Shown piece by piece: positions 54,529-64,000 of a stretch of DNA of 64,000 nucleotides (position 1 is the stretch's first letter; each line of letters opens with the position of its first letter). The notes below the pieces were generated by a model. The model saw only the letters and a program-made list of their open reading frames with translations. It was not told the origin of the DNA and searched no databases. The stretch is from the NCBI RefSeq assembly GCF_947500985.1, contig NZ_CANMTX010000003.1, positions 248,001 to 312,000 of the forward strand, in the 5' to 3' direction. A program made the translations under genes and the position numbers. The stretch comes from an uncultured Maribacter sp. (GTDB lineage: Bacteria > Bacteroidota > Bacteroidia > Flavobacteriales > Flavobacteriaceae).

Positions 54529-56295
54529 TTACGCTACCTCCTCAACTAAGAACTGTGCTTCATATAAATTGCTGTAATAACCACCTTTTTTAAGTAGTTG
54601 TTTATGCGTACCGGTTTCTACAATATTACCCGCGTCCATAACAATAATTTTATCAGCTTTTTTAATAGTAGCTAAACGGTGGGCAATAACTATAGAAGTT
54701 CTCCCTTGAGTAATTTTATCTGTAGCTGACTGTATTAACTGCTCAGAATAGGTATCTACGGATGACGTAGCCTCATCTAAAATCAGAATACTTGGGTTAC
54801 TAACATAAGCACGTAAAAAAGCAATTAACTGTCGTTGACCGCTAGAAAGCATAGAACCTCTCTCTTTTACATTATACTGATAACCACCTGGCAAACTCGT
54901 TATAAACTCATCTACACCAATAGCTTTAGCAGCATTCTCGATATCAGAAACACTTATGGCTGGGTTTTTTAGAGAAATATTATTCGCAATCGTATCGGCA
55001 AACAAAAAAACATCTTGTAATACCACGGCTATGTGCGTGCGTAGTGATGATAAATTGTACTCTTTAATATCTACACCATCAACTAAAATAGAACCGGAGT
55101 TAATCTCGTAAAACCTATTCAATAAATTAATTATCGTACTCTTACCAGCACCCGTAGCACCAACAATAGCAACTGTTTCTCCTGCTTTTACATCAAATGA
55201 AATTCCGTGTAACACCTCTTCATCTTCTAAGTACCCAAAATGAACATCGTCAAATTTTATATCGCCATTTACTACCTCTTTCTCAAAAGAACCTACATTT
55301 TGTATTTGGCTATCGGTATCTAAAATTTTAAAAACTCTATTAGCGGCAACCATCCCCATTTGTAGGGTATTGAATTTATCTGCAATTTGACGAAGTGGTC
55401 TAAAAAGCAAATCGATCAACATTATAAAAGCAAAAATGGTACCTGCTATATCTGTAGATATATTCGCAACATTCTGCAATCCGCCATACCAAACAATTAA
55501 TCCTACGGTAAGTGAAGAAACAATTTCAGCAATTGGGAAGAAAATGGAGTTATACCAAACTGTTTTCAACCAAGCTTTCTTATGCTTTTCGTTAATTTCT
55601 CTAAACTTATCGCTTTCTATTTTTTCTCGGGTAAATAGCTGTACTATTTTCATACCCGTAATACGCTCTTGCACAAAAGAATTCAGATTAGAAACCTCTG
55701 CCCTAACTTCTGTAAAAGCTACTTTCATAGCTTTTTGAAACCATCTTGTAGCGTACATTATTATAGGTAATAACGCAAAAACTATTAAAGCGAGTTTCCA
55801 ATTTATGAATAGCATAACAATGGCAGCAATTACCATTTTCAGCAAATCTGCAACAATAACGAAAAAACCTTGACTAAATATCTCGCCTATTCGTTGCATA
55901 TCTGCAACAGCTCTAGTCACCAATACACCCAACGAAGAATTATCGAAATACTTCATTTTAAAAGAAAGCATTTTCTTGAAGAGACTTATACGAACATCTT
56001 TAATAACAGATTCGCCTAACCAGTTTGCATAATAATTAAAAGCCAATTGACAAATTACCTGACCAAGCAGCACCACTAACATAGCAATGGTTAAGTAAAG
56101 TAACATTTCTGCATTACTTTCTTTTATGGCTTCATCAATAATTTTCTTGACAATTAAGGGAGTAAGAATCGCAAAACAAGACAGTAATATGGCAGCCAAT
56201 GCAACGCCATAAAAAGTAATTTTGTACGGTTTTGTGTAGGCGAGTAAGCGTTTAAAAAGACGAGTGTCAAATGCTTTGCCAGAATCCTTATCCAT
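54529..56295 (-). CDS. ABC exporter, fused permease-ATPase (MsbA-like)
   Basis: 588 residues. Six membrane helices in the first about 320 residues are followed by an ATPase with Walker A (VGATGAGKST), Q-loop (VLQDVFLFADT), signature LSSGQRQL, Walker B (LILDEATSS) and H-loop (IAHRLATI). A half-transporter that works as a dimer; a lipid or peptide cargo is typical, but which is not shown. It overlaps truA by 8 nt. Confidence 0.95.
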   Translation of the reverse strand: MDKDSGKAFDTRLFKRLLAYTKPYKITFYGVALAAILLSCFAILTPLIVKKIIDEAIKESNAEMLLYLTIAMLVVLLGQVICQLAFNYYANWLGESVIKDVRISLFKKMLSFKMKYFDNSSLGVLVTRAVADMQRIGEIFSQGFFVIVADLLKMVIAAIVMLFINWKLALIVFALLPIIMYATRWFQKAMKVAFTEVRAEVSNLNSFVQERITGMKIVQLFTREKIESDKFREINEKHKKAWLKTVWYNSIFFPIAEIVSSLTVGLIVWYGGLQNVANISTDIAGTIFAFIMLIDLLFRPLRQIADKFNTLQMGMVAANRVFKILDTDSQIQNVGSFEKEVVNGDIKFDDVHFGYLEDEEVLHGISFDVKAGETVAIVGATGAGKSTIINLLNRFYEINSGSILVDGVDIKEYNLSSLRTHIAVVLQDVFLFADTIANNISLKNPAISVSDIENAAKAIGVDEFITSLPGGYQYNVKERGSMLSSGQRQLIAFLRAYVSNPSILILDEATSSVDTYSEQLIQSATDKITQGRTSIVIAHRLATIKKADKIIVMDAGNIVETGTHKQLLKKGGYYSNLYEAQFLVEEVA

Positions 56296-57037
56296 TCTTT
56301 AAAATAGTATTGGGGTAAACAATAGAGGTCAAATATAATCCTTTTGCAGGAACAGAAACGCCTGCTTTTGTTCTATCCTTGCTTTTTAATATGGTATTAA
56401 CATAGTCTGCAGGGTATTTATCCAATCCCACATTGATTAATGTTCCAACAATAGCTCTAACCATATTGCGCAGAAATCGGTCTGCTGTGATTGTAAAAAC
56501 TAGTCGATTATTTTTTAGCTCCCATTTTGCTTCTCTTAGGTCGCAAATATTAGTATACACATCTGTATTCGACTTTGAAAAACATTCAAAATCCTTTTTA
56601 CCCAACAATAACGCTGCGGCACTATTCATTTGAGCTATATCTAAGTCTTTCTTTATAAAATGAGCTAAATCTGTAGAAAAAGGATCTTTCTTTTTATCTA
56701 TATGATATTCATAAGTTCTTGCTGTAGCGTGAAAACGTGCATGTGCATCATCTTGTACTTCAAAAATTCGATTTACTGCTATATTATTTGGCAAGAAAGA
56801 ATTTAATTTAAAAATATATTCAGGTATATTCTCAAGAACATCAACATCAAAATGGGCGTACATTTCTTTTGCATGAACACCAGTATCTGTGCGACCTGCA
56901 CCCATAAGCGAAACAGGCAAATTTAAGAGTTTAGACATGCCGTTCTCAAGCACTTCTTGAACAGTTATGGCATTGGGCTGATTTTGCCAGCCATGATAAG
57001 CTTTACCGAAGTATGAAAATTGAATGAAGAATCTCAA
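56288..57037 (-). CDS. truA: tRNA pseudouridine(38-40) synthase TruA
   Basis: 249 residues. Catalytic D51 sits in GAGRTDTGVHA. Also visible: FSYFGKAYHGWQNQ, HARFHATARTYEYHI, FECFSKSNTDV and FLRNMVRAIVGTLINVG. It is cytoplasmic. It starts a two-gene unit with the ABC exporter (8-nt overlap) and is divergent from the phosphoesterase gene. Confidence 0.97.
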   Translation of the reverse strand: MRFFIQFSYFGKAYHGWQNQPNAITVQEVLENGMSKLLNLPVSLMGAGRTDTGVHAKEMYAHFDVDVLENIPEYIFKLNSFLPNNIAVNRIFEVQDDAHARFHATARTYEYHIDKKKDPFSTDLAHFIKKDLDIAQMNSAAALLLGKKDFECFSKSNTDVYTNICDLREAKWELKNNRLVFTITADRFLRNMVRAIVGTLINVGLDKYPADYVNTILKSKDRTKAGVSVPAKGLYLTSIVYPNTILKNG

Positions 57038-57172
57038 AAGTATATGCTAGTTTTGTACTTCACAAAGGTATTAAAAAGGATACGTTTTAACATTCGTTCC
57101 AGCAAAGTCAAATAAGAGTATTAGTTGCTCGACAAAACAAATCTATTTTTCCAATAAAATTGAAATCTAAAA

Positions 57173-57667
57173 ATGACCAAAATTCTCTTACTTTCTGATA
57201 CGCATTCGCATATTGACGATGCCATTTTAAAGCATGTAAAATGGGCAGATGAAGTATGGCATGCCGGTGACATTGGATCTTTAGACGTTACCGATGCTAT
57301 TGCGAAATTAAAACCTTTGAAAGGAGTGCATGGTAATATTGACGACCATATTATTCAAAAAGAATTTCCAGAAAACAACAGATTTTTTTGTGAAGGTGTT
57401 GATGTTTTTATAACTCATATAGGAGGATACCCACCTAAATATAATATGAGAACCCGAGATATGATCAGAGAAAATCCACCAAAATTATTCATATCCGGAC
57501 ATTCGCATATTCTAAAAGTGATGATGGATAAAAAATTAGGAGTACTACATATGAACCCAGGTGCTTGTGGCAAGCATGGTTTTCATCAAGTACGTACCAT
57601 GTTACGTTTTGTTATAGACGCAGATAATATCAAAGACCTTGAAGTAATCGAGCTAGGAAAAAGATAA
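57173..57667 (+). CDS. YfcE/MJ0936-type metallophosphoesterase
   Basis: 164 residues, the usual size for this compact family. Motifs: LLSDTHSH, VWHAGDIGS, VHGNIDD, ITHIGGYPPKY, ISGHSHI and MNPGACGKHG. It is a cytoplasmic phosphodiesterase of unknown physiological substrate. It is unrelated in architecture to the exported phosphoesterase of the utilisation locus. Confidence 0.95.
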   Translation: MTKILLLSDTHSHIDDAILKHVKWADEVWHAGDIGSLDVTDAIAKLKPLKGVHGNIDDHIIQKEFPENNRFFCEGVDVFITHIGGYPPKYNMRTRDMIRENPPKLFISGHSHILKVMMDKKLGVLHMNPGACGKHGFHQVRTMLRFVIDADNIKDLEVIELGKR

Positions 57668-57705
57668 AATACAGGGCGTTGAGCGAACAAGCAACACCCT
57701 GTATT
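57668..57705. terminator. Bidirectional terminator hairpin
   Basis: AATACAGGG and CCCTGTATT arms with further pairing inside (GTTG/CAAC), lying between two convergent genes. The flanking A and T tracts are short. Confidence 0.7.
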
Positions 57706-57714
57706 AAAAGGTAA

Positions 57715-58575
57715 TCACAATTCAAAAGCTAGGCCTAAAGAAAAAGTACCTCCATCATAAACATTCTTGCGATCCACTAAAAATCCGGCATAATCAGAAT
57801 ATTGGGCTACCAAATTAAAATGATCGGAAAGTTTATACATTGAAGTAAAACCAAAACTGGTAAACGTAGTTCCTTCACCAAACAAAAAAGATCCGCTTTG
57901 TACATTGTTCTCAGAAGACAATCTTTCTTGAATTTTTAATTTACCGATCAAGTATAGCTTATCAAAAAACAAATGCCCTGCTTCTACCCCGGCCTGTAAT
58001 TGATTACTAAAACCTTCTGTTCTAAAGTTTAAACTAGAAAAAGCAGAAGCATATGTCTTACCATCACCAAAGCTATGCGATGCAGCCAGTGTTGTCCAAA
58101 CATTGAACTCTCCATCAGACACTGGTAAGTTGATAACATCGAACTCTCCAAAAGCATTTGGTTCTTTAGATTGTGCAAAATTAGTACCATCGTTAGTAGG
58201 TATATCCAAGGCTACTTGGAAGGATAAAGGAAAACTTTTCAATAGTTTATATTTTGCACCAAGTTGTATATTACCAACACCACCAACGGTTTCGGTAGTA
58301 CTAAAACTGTTTAAACGTACCAAAGGGAGGTCTAAAACTGCCGTAAGCCTATCGGTTACTCCATATTCACCATAAATCAATAGACCACTTGTATTAAAAT
58401 CACTTCCTTGATCTGCCAACCTACCTTCGGTAGTATAATAATCGTTAGAAGAAAAGTTCATGACCGATGCTTGCACATATAGTCCTTTTGCTTCTCTTGT
58501 CCATCCACTCTGAGCCTGCAAACAATAAGTTAACAAGCAACAACATGCGAATAGTATATTTTTATTTTTTAGCAT
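57715..58575 (-). CDS. Secreted outer-membrane beta-barrel-like protein, unknown function
   Basis: 286 residues with a signal peptide (about 1-21, CLQAQSG). Alternating amphipathic strands end in an aromatic-poor FSLGLAFEL terminus. It recalls the channel-type OMP families annotated 'transporter' in Bacteroidota (GVGNIQLGAKYKLLKSFPLSFQVALDIPT, YGVTDRLTAVLDLPL). I assign no substrate. It follows the DM13 gene with a terminator between. Confidence 0.7.
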   Translation of the reverse strand: MLKNKNILFACCCLLTYCLQAQSGWTREAKGLYVQASVMNFSSNDYYTTEGRLADQGSDFNTSGLLIYGEYGVTDRLTAVLDLPLVRLNSFSTTETVGGVGNIQLGAKYKLLKSFPLSFQVALDIPTNDGTNFAQSKEPNAFGEFDVINLPVSDGEFNVWTTLAASHSFGDGKTYASAFSSLNFRTEGFSNQLQAGVEAGHLFFDKLYLIGKLKIQERLSSENNVQSGSFLFGEGTTFTSFGFTSMYKLSDHFNLVAQYSDYAGFLVDRKNVYDGGTFSLGLAFEL

Positions 58576-58627
58576 AATTCTGTTTTATTAAAGTATGTGA
58601 AAAGAAAAATTCCTTTTCACAAAAAAA

Positions 58628-58678
58628 GCCTTTGGGAGACATAGAAAAACAGAATCATGTGTCTCTATTCCCAAAGGC
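58628..58678 (-). terminator. Long-stem terminator of the DM13 gene
   Basis: GCCTTTGGGA and TCCCAAAGGC arms with extra pairing (AGAGACA/TGTCT) form a long hairpin. Seven T follow on the minus strand. Confidence 0.8.
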
Positions 58679-58692
58679 AGTAAAAAATTATA

Positions 58693-59190
58693 TTAGTTTA
58701 ACGCAACATTACCAAACGGTATATTAGCAGTTGCACACCAAAGAATAATATGTGTGTATTTAGCATCTGGTGTAGCACTTAGTTTTATCAACATCTCACC
58801 ATTATCAACTACATTACCTATCAACATTAAATCTGGATTTCCATTAGCAGGATCTGGGGTAAAAACTTCTGAAGTAGATAAAAAGATACCTACAGTACCT
58901 GTACCTAATTCAGTAGTAAAATCATCTGCGAAACGAACAAAATTAACCTCATCGGCATCGACACCTACTTCAACTAAACCTTGTGTTGGTGTACCGCTCT
59001 CAGCAACTAGATTACCACTTAAGGTAACCATCAAATCACCTACTGGCAAAGAAGAATCTACTTCAACAGTCTCTGTTTCCACTACCGTTTCAGTTACTGT
59101 TACTACTTCTGCATCATCATCTGAGCAACTAATAAAAAAAGTTGTCATGGCACTAGCTAATAATACAAGAGTAAATTTTCTGTTTTTCAT
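58693..59190 (-). CDS. DM13-domain lipoprotein
   Basis: 165 residues. Lipoprotein signal (FFISCSDDD, Cys22), then a low-complexity Thr/Val/Glu linker (about 28-45), then a DM13-type beta domain (about 55-165). The diagnostic end is HIILWCATANIPFGNVAL, matching the family's VIWCxxFxVxFGxAxL. DM13 domains are proposed to carry redox or cytochrome-like functions, with the Cys as the key residue. It is probably surface or periplasmic. Confidence 0.75.
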   Translation of the reverse strand: MKNRKFTLVLLASAMTTFFISCSDDDAEVVTVTETVVETETVEVDSSLPVGDLMVTLSGNLVAESGTPTQGLVEVGVDADEVNFVRFADDFTTELGTGTVGIFLSTSEVFTPDPANGNPDLMLIGNVVDNGEMLIKLSATPDAKYTHIILWCATANIPFGNVALN

Positions 59191-59403
59191 AATCGTAAAT
59201 TTTTAAAATTGTTTTTTGTTTAAAACAGGATAATCAACGACTATCGTTAACCTTTCTGTTTCTTGGGACAAACATAGAAACGTGGTATCACGAAGAATTC
59301 AAGAAAACATAAACAGTTTATCACAACAGTTAGAAAAACTGCGATGTTTCTGTGATATTTAAAGAAAGGAGTTCTTTAAATTTAGAAAAGTAAAGACATA
59401 AAA

Positions 59404-59427
59404 AAACCCGGAAACTACCCCGGGTTT
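59404..59427 (-). terminator. Terminator of the DUF4293 gene
   Basis: AAACCCGG/CCGGGTTT stem with an 8-nt loop; a T-run follows on the minus strand. Confidence 0.8.
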
Positions 59428-59457
59428 TAACGCACTAATACTACTAAGATTATAGGT

Positions 59458-59868
59458 TTAACGCAAGCGATCAACAGATTTTACAAGATCTTCATCCTTT
59501 TTTATAGCCTTGTTAGCAAGAACCAAAAAAATGATAGAAAATACTGGAATCAGCATCCCAATACCCTTCTCTGAGACCAACGTCTCTCCGGATAAGTTTA
59601 GTGATCGGTAAACGAAAAATCCTAATAAAAAAACATTCAATATCATGTTCAGCCTGTTAATAACAAACTGAGATTTTCTATTTTTAAATTGTACCATAGC
59701 CCATATTGCTAGAACGGTACTTGCATAAAAGGCAATAGAAATAAGCATTTCATTATTTGCAAATACTTCAGTACCATCAATATGTATCCATAGGTTAAAG
59801 AAGAACGGTAAAATACCCGTAAGTATTGCTACAACTATCAAATAAAGGCTTTGTATTCTTTGAATCAT
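59458..59868 (-). CDS. DUF4293 membrane protein
   Basis: 136 residues with four hydrophobic helices. The family pattern MIQRIQSLYLIVVAILTG at the start and VLANKAIKKDEDLVKSVDRLR at the end are characteristic. Function unknown. It is divergently placed next to rho, as in other Flavobacteriia. Confidence 0.9.
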   Translation of the reverse strand: MIQRIQSLYLIVVAILTGILPFFFNLWIHIDGTEVFANNEMLISIAFYASTVLAIWAMVQFKNRKSQFVINRLNMILNVFLLGFFVYRSLNLSGETLVSEKGIGMLIPVFSIIFLVLANKAIKKDEDLVKSVDRLR

Positions 59869-60063
59869 AAATCAATTACCACTTTACACTGCAAAAATAC
59901 ATGTCTTTTCAAAAAATATAACCCTTTTATTCAAAATAATTTGTAATATTGCTACGTTATCACGTCATAACGCCTACCAGTAAGGAAATTATCTCCTTTA
60001 GATTATCCAAATAAAATATTTACTTCTTACAATACAAACTCTTATAATTTATTCTACTACTTA

Positions 60064-61710
60064 ATGTTTGAGATTTCAGATTTAAAATCAAAAAAGCTAC
60101 CTGAATTACAGGAAATTGCGAAAGGACTTAAGGTTCCTAAATTCAAAACCTTAAAAAAACTAGATTTGGTTTATCAAATTTTGGACTTACAAGCCGCTAA
60201 TCCGAAGGTTGCCGCAGCGATAGCTCCTGCCGCAACTGAAGAAGTTAGCAAGCCGGCAGAAGTAAAACCAAAACCGAAGCCAAAGCCAAGACCTAGACCT
60301 CGTGTTGAAAAAAATACGAACAAAGAAACTAATGCTCCTGAAAAAGTGGCAGAAGAAAAGGTTGCACCAGCTAAGGTTAATGTAGCTAAAACAGAAAACA
60401 CTCAAGAAAGTGACTCTAAGACACCTGTTGAGCAAAAAAGACCAAGACCTAGACCAAAAGCTGCAAACCAGCCTAATAAAAAGAATTCGCCTCAGAATAA
60501 CAATCATAAAAATAAGCCTAATCCGAGACCGACTCACGACAAAAGTAATTTTGACAAGGATCTGAAGAATAGGTACAAAGAACCTGAGTATGAGTTTGAC
60601 TCTATTATTGACAGTGAAGGAGTTTTAGACATCATGCAAGATGGATACGGGTTTTTACGTTCCTCTGATTACAACTACTTATCATCACCTGATGATATTT
60701 ATGTTTCTCAATCGCAAATACGTCTTTTCGGATTAAAAACTGGAGATACCGTATTAGGTAACGTAAGACCACCTAAAGAAGGAGAAAAGTATTTTCCTCT
60801 TATAAAGGTGAATAAAATTAACGGTATAGACCCACAAATAGTTCGTGACCGTGTGTCATTCGAGCATTTGACTCCGTTATTCCCACAAGAAAAATTTAAT
60901 TTGGCAGAACGCCAAAGCACAATATCTACTCGTATTATTGATTTGTTCTCTCCTATCGGAAAGGGACAAAGAGGTATGATCGTATCTCAACCAAAGTCTG
61001 GTAAAACCATGCTTTTAAAAGATATCGCCAATGGTATTGCTGCAAATCACCCAGAAGTTTATCAAATTATATTATTAATTGATGAACGACCAGAAGAGGT
61101 AACCGACATGCAACGTAATGTTCGTGGCGAGGTTGTAGCTTCAACTTTTGACAAAGAACCAACAGAGCACGTTCGTGTAGCCAATATCGTTTTAGAAAAA
61201 GCTAAGCGTTTGGTAGAATGTGGTCATGATGTTGTAATTCTTTTAGATTCAATTACACGTTTGGCAAGAGCATACAACACAGTGCAACCAGCATCTGGTA
61301 AAGTTTTAAGTGGTGGTGTTGACGCCAACGCATTACATAAGCCTAAAAGATTCTTTGGTGCTGCAAGAAATATTGAAAATGGTGGATCTCTTACCATAAT
61401 TGCTACTGCATTAACAGAAACTGGTTCTAAAATGGACGAGGTTATCTTTGAAGAATTCAAAGGTACCGGTAACATGGAACTTCAATTGGATCGCAAGATT
61501 GCAAACAGAAGAATCTTCCCTGCTATTGACCTTACATCTTCTAGTACACGTAGAGACGACATGTTATTAGATGAAGCGACACTACAACGTATGTGGATCA
61601 TGCGTAAGTATCTTGCGGACATGAACCCAGTAGAAGCGATGGAATTTATTGAACAACGCTTTAAACAAACTAAAAACAACGAAGAGTTCTTAATGACTAT
61701 GAATCAGTAG
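60064..61710 (+). CDS. rho: Transcription termination factor Rho with extended N-terminus
   Basis: 548 residues. Rho_N (about 1-35, [20 protein letters not shown]), then a long Pro/Lys/Arg-rich disordered insertion (about 40-165, [11 protein letters not shown] repeats), RNA-binding CSD ([19 protein letters not shown]) and the ATPase core (Walker [43 protein letters not shown] loops). The basic insertion is common in Bacteroidota and may add RNA affinity. Confidence 0.98.
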   Translation: MFEISDLKSKKLPELQEIAKGLKVPKFKTLKKLDLVYQILDLQAANPKVAAAIAPAATEEVSKPAEVKPKPKPKPRPRPRVEKNTNKETNAPEKVAEEKVAPAKVNVAKTENTQESDSKTPVEQKRPRPRPKAANQPNKKNSPQNNNHKNKPNPRPTHDKSNFDKDLKNRYKEPEYEFDSIIDSEGVLDIMQDGYGFLRSSDYNYLSSPDDIYVSQSQIRLFGLKTGDTVLGNVRPPKEGEKYFPLIKVNKINGIDPQIVRDRVSFEHLTPLFPQEKFNLAERQSTISTRIIDLFSPIGKGQRGMIVSQPKSGKTMLLKDIANGIAANHPEVYQIILLIDERPEEVTDMQRNVRGEVVASTFDKEPTEHVRVANIVLEKAKRLVECGHDVVILLDSITRLARAYNTVQPASGKVLSGGVDANALHKPKRFFGAARNIENGGSLTIIATALTETGSKMDEVIFEEFKGTGNMELQLDRKIANRRIFPAIDLTSSSTRRDDMLLDEATLQRMWIMRKYLADMNPVEAMEFIEQRFKQTKNNEEFLMTMNQ

Positions 61711-61733
61711 AACTATTCTAACATATATTTTAA

Positions 61734-61768
61734 AATCCCGATTTCATATAGAAATCGGGATTTTTTTT
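61734..61768 (+). terminator. Terminator of rho
   Basis: AATCCCGATTTC and GAAATCGGGATT arms with a 5-nt loop, then eight T. Confidence 0.9.
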
Positions 61769-61896
61769 ATTCCATAAACTCCGGCATTACATAAAACTAG
61801 ACCACTATTATTCTTTTTAATATCTTTAGCCTATAACAAAAGAACTCTCCCCCAGTCTTTTACCAATTATCGTATTACTAATTTAATTCTTAGAAA

Positions 61897-62574
61897 ATGA
61901 AAAGACCGACCACTATCATCAGTAAAATTTTATGCCTAATTCTGATTTCATCTGTAATTGGCTGTAATCAACAGCAGAAAAAAAAGAAAGATGAAATTAT
62001 TGAGTCAAAAATAGTCAAAGCTCCAGACCACATCATTTCATTAAAACAGGCAGATGCTATTTATGACAACTACTCGCAAAATAGGGTACAAATTATTGAA
62101 GATTACGAAAACCAAAAAAGACCTTCAGAAGAAAAATTCGAAGCTTCTCGTTTCGTAGATTTTGATTATGAAACACTCAAACAATATATGGCTTATTTGG
62201 ATCAAGAGGCAGCTGCAGCTGGTGTTAAAAAGATCACCAAGCTAAGATTGTATTTTGCCAACTACCCCAACGAAGAAAACTTTTCAAACGGAAAGCCGGT
62301 TATACACAAACGACAGAACAGCATATTCATGGTACCTACACTAGATGATGGCGGTATTAATTATGGCTTTTTCATTGGTGAAAATGGTAAAGCTGAACTA
62401 ATAAAGGATTGGAAAGCCAATACGAAAGACGGTTTAGGAAATCACCTAAATAAAAAAGAAAACGCCTATGCAAGTTTCGCTCCTACTTTCACTTTAAACT
62501 CCAGCTTACAAGGCAGTAAAAGTCTTGCTTTTAATTTCGGTCAAGGTGGTCCGCCTCCAAAAACTGATTTTTAA
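61897..62574 (+). CDS. Hypothetical lipoprotein
   Basis: 225 residues with a lipobox (SVIGCNQQ, Cys23), a lysine cluster, a middle region (ITKLRLYFANYPNEEN) and a short Gly/Pro-rich tail. I recognise no domain. It is followed 10 nt later by a membrane protein gene, so the pair are probably co-transcribed. Confidence 0.7.
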   Translation: MKRPTTIISKILCLILISSVIGCNQQQKKKKDEIIESKIVKAPDHIISLKQADAIYDNYSQNRVQIIEDYENQKRPSEEKFEASRFVDFDYETLKQYMAYLDQEAAAAGVKKITKLRLYFANYPNEENFSNGKPVIHKRQNSIFMVPTLDDGGINYGFFIGENGKAELIKDWKANTKDGLGNHLNKKENAYASFAPTFTLNSSLQGSKSLAFNFGQGGPPPKTDF

Positions 62575-62584
62575 TCCATAATTC

Positions 62585-63268
62585 ATGAAAATTTGGACTT
62601 TTGTTCAGGAGAACTATTATATGCTAGTATATGCGTTGACCCTGTTTGTCTCGCTAGCGACTTACCGTAAATATTACGACACAGCGCTAAAGTACTTTCC
62701 TATGATAATCACCTACACCCTACTTAATGAAATACTGGGTTATCTAGTTAGAACATATGATGAAATATCGTTCTTCAACGAAATGAAATTTAGCAATTAT
62801 AATGATATTATTTACAATATATACGCCATTATCTTCTTTTGCTTTTTTTATCACGTATATAGGCAGCTCATAGCAAATGTCAAGTATAAAAAATGGATAA
62901 CCTACGGAACTTTTTTAATGCTAACCGGCTACGTTATTAGCGCACAATTTCAAAACCCTTTAGACACAAATCTTTATTACGCGTTAGGTATTGGATCTTA
63001 CATTTTGGTGTTTTGTGTTGCACTGTACTTTAAAGACAAAAAAGAAAAGAACCTTAATTTAATACAACCTTACAATTTAATGTTTTGGGTAAGCATTTCA
63101 ATAGTGACATTTTACTCCATATTCCCCATCATATACATCATAGGTTATACTGACTACCAAATTTGGGAAGCTTACGGGTTACGATCCATTTTAAGAGCTC
63201 TTATCGTTATCATGTACTCTTTGTTAATTGTAGGATTTTTAAAAGGTAGAAGACTTGCTTTTAGATAA
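62585..63268 (+). CDS. Multi-pass membrane protein, unknown function
   Basis: 227 residues with about seven hydrophobic helices, rich in Tyr and Phe (YNIYAIIFFCFFYHVYRQ, YILVFCVALYF). No recognised family motif or signal cleavage site. It is co-directional with the lipoprotein gene 10 nt upstream, which suggests a shared transcript. Confidence 0.7.
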   Translation: MKIWTFVQENYYMLVYALTLFVSLATYRKYYDTALKYFPMIITYTLLNEILGYLVRTYDEISFFNEMKFSNYNDIIYNIYAIIFFCFFYHVYRQLIANVKYKKWITYGTFLMLTGYVISAQFQNPLDTNLYYALGIGSYILVFCVALYFKDKKEKNLNLIQPYNLMFWVSISIVTFYSIFPIIYIIGYTDYQIWEAYGLRSILRALIVIMYSLLIVGFLKGRRLAFR

Positions 63269-63472
63269 AAATTCAGAAATGCTAACTAATCATGACTTGA
63301 TCCCTAATTATTCTTTACACGAAGATTTTGCTTGTTTTTGAGAATACAAAACAGCCAAATACTCAATTCAGTAAAGTAGTTTTGTAAATCTGCATAATTA
63401 CTAGTGACCCTTACCTAGCACGATTTCGAATCTCTATTCTATGTCATTATTAAAAAATCGGCAAACAAAAAA

Positions 63473-63496
63473 AGCCTTCCTAATTAAAGGAAGGCT
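63473..63496 (-). terminator. Terminator of rpsT
   Basis: AGCCTTCC/GGAAGGCT stem with an 8-nt loop, T-run following on the minus strand. Confidence 0.85.
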
Positions 63497-63520
63497 CTAA
63501 ATTTTTACTTTAAAGCTAAA

Positions 63521-63772
63521 TTATAGTGCAGCTACGTGCTTAGCTAACTTACTTTTTAAGTTGGCAGCTTTATTATCATGTATGATATTACGTTTTGCTA
63601 AACGATCGATCATACTAACAACACTTGGAAAAAGAGCCTCTGCATCTTTCTTAGTTTCTTCTGAACGTAATCTTTTTATAGCGTTACGCGTAGTTTTATG
63701 CTGATATCTGTTTCGTAAACGAACTGCTTCGTTTCTTCTGATTCTCTTTAATGCCGACTTGTGATTTGCCAT
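63521..63772 (-). CDS. rpsT: 30S ribosomal protein S20
   Basis: 83 residues, normal size, highly basic. Characteristic S20 sequence: MANHKSALKRIRRNEAVRLRN at the start, and NIIHDNKAANLKSKLAKHVA near the end. It is followed by its own terminator and preceded by tRNA-Glu genes on the same strand. Confidence 0.98.
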   Translation of the reverse strand: MANHKSALKRIRRNEAVRLRNRYQHKTTRNAIKRLRSEETKKDAEALFPSVVSMIDRLAKRNIIHDNKAANLKSKLAKHVAAL

Positions 63773-63820
63773 TTTATAATTTATTATAATTTCTTCGGAT
63801 TCTCATCCATTCAATTTTTG

Positions 63821-63892
63821 TAGTCCGTAGGGGAATCGAACCCCTGTTACCAGGATGAAAACCTGGCGTCCTAACCCCTAGACGAACGGACC
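63821..63892 (-). tRNA. tRNA-Glu (anticodon TTC)
   Basis: A 72-nt cloverleaf without encoded CCA. The anticodon stem CCAGG/CCTGG encloses the loop TTTTCAT with anticodon TTC. The T-arm contains GGTTCGATTCC. The acceptor stem GGTCCGT/ACGGACT has one G-U pair. Confidence 0.97.
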
Positions 63893-63933
63893 ATTATGTC
63901 AATACTTTGGAAATACATCCAACGGTTTATTAG

Positions 63934-64000
63934 TAGTCCGTAGGGGAATCGAACCCCTGTTACCAGGATGAAAACCTGGCGTCCTAACCCCTAGACGAAC
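63934..64000 (-). tRNA. tRNA-Glu (anticodon TTC), second copy, cut at the window edge
   Basis: Identical over all 67 visible bases to the tRNA at 63821-63892; the 5' acceptor strand (about five bases) lies beyond the window. The spacer between the copies is 41 nt. Confidence 0.95.

Noticed and set aside
58754-59206. 150-residue plus-strand open frame opposite the DM13 gene
   Set aside because: Its Ser/Thr/Val-rich content mirrors the low-complexity DM13 linker; the DM13 frame has a signal peptide, a domain and a terminator.
60174-60537. Two minus-strand open frames inside rho
   Set aside because: They mirror the repetitive Pro/Lys/Arg-rich insertion of Rho.
63821-64000. The two tRNA-Glu copies as attachment sites of an integrated element
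   Set aside because: Both are complete in sequence as far as visible, and no integrase or phage gene is near; an ordinary tandem tRNA pair is simpler.

Overview
The window reads as chromosomal DNA of a marine member of the Flavobacteriaceae (Bacteroidota). The evidence is AT-rich sequence, SusC/SusD pairs, a hybrid two-component regulator, Bacteroidota-type promoters (TAnnTTTG), a Rho factor with a long basic N-terminal insertion, and housekeeping blocks (DUF1599, MauE/DoxX-thioredoxin, DUF4293, DUF3667) typical of that family. The genus cannot be fixed from sequence alone.

Region 1 (1-26034, all minus strand) is a polysaccharide or glycoconjugate utilisation locus. In transcription order it encodes SusC, SusD, a GH115-like lipoprotein, GH92 alpha-mannosidase, two GH29 alpha-fucosidase-type enzymes (one frameshifted), a PA14-containing GH3, a Ca-dependent PI-PLC-like lipoprotein, GH115 alpha-glucuronidase, a calcineurin-type phosphoesterase lipoprotein, and the hybrid two-component system (HTCS). 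Then come myo-inositol oxygenase (MIOX) and the first codons of a sodium:solute symporter. Region 2 (26346-33123, plus strand) encodes a DUF1080 protein, a Tat-exported Gfo/Idh/MocA oxidoreductase, a GH78-type rhamnosidase, an SDR reductase and mannonate dehydratase UxuA. A cytochrome c/HEAT lipoprotein and a second SDR follow on the minus strand.

Region 3 (36.6-47.4 kb) holds an EamA exporter, a SYLF protein, a decayed SDR pseudogene, an aldose epimerase, a NUDIX-like regulator, a LacI regulator, and a minus-strand uxaC-dctP-dctQ-dctM operon (glucuronate isomerase plus TRAP transporter). Region 4 (47.9 kb to the end) is core genome: clpS, prmA, tpiA, folP, cdaA, an ABC exporter, truA, rho, rpsT and two tRNA-Glu genes.

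The main result is a regulatory and metabolic link. A direct repeat, TCCAT-16 nt-TCCAT, read in the direction of the downstream gene, occurs before MIOX, before susC and before the DUF1080 operon. At all three it lies exactly 21 nt upstream of a TA-rich -7 element. This is the expected architecture for the locus's own AraC-type HTCS. It joins the glycan-uptake genes, inositol oxidation (myo-inositol to D-glucuronate) and the fructuronate/mannonate steps into one inferred regulon. With alpha-glucuronidase, alpha-mannosidase, a phosphoinositide-type phospholipase and a phosphoesterase in the same locus, the cargo may be a glucuronic-acid- and inositol-containing glycan or glycolipid (for example an inositol-phospholipid glycan). 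That substrate is an inference.
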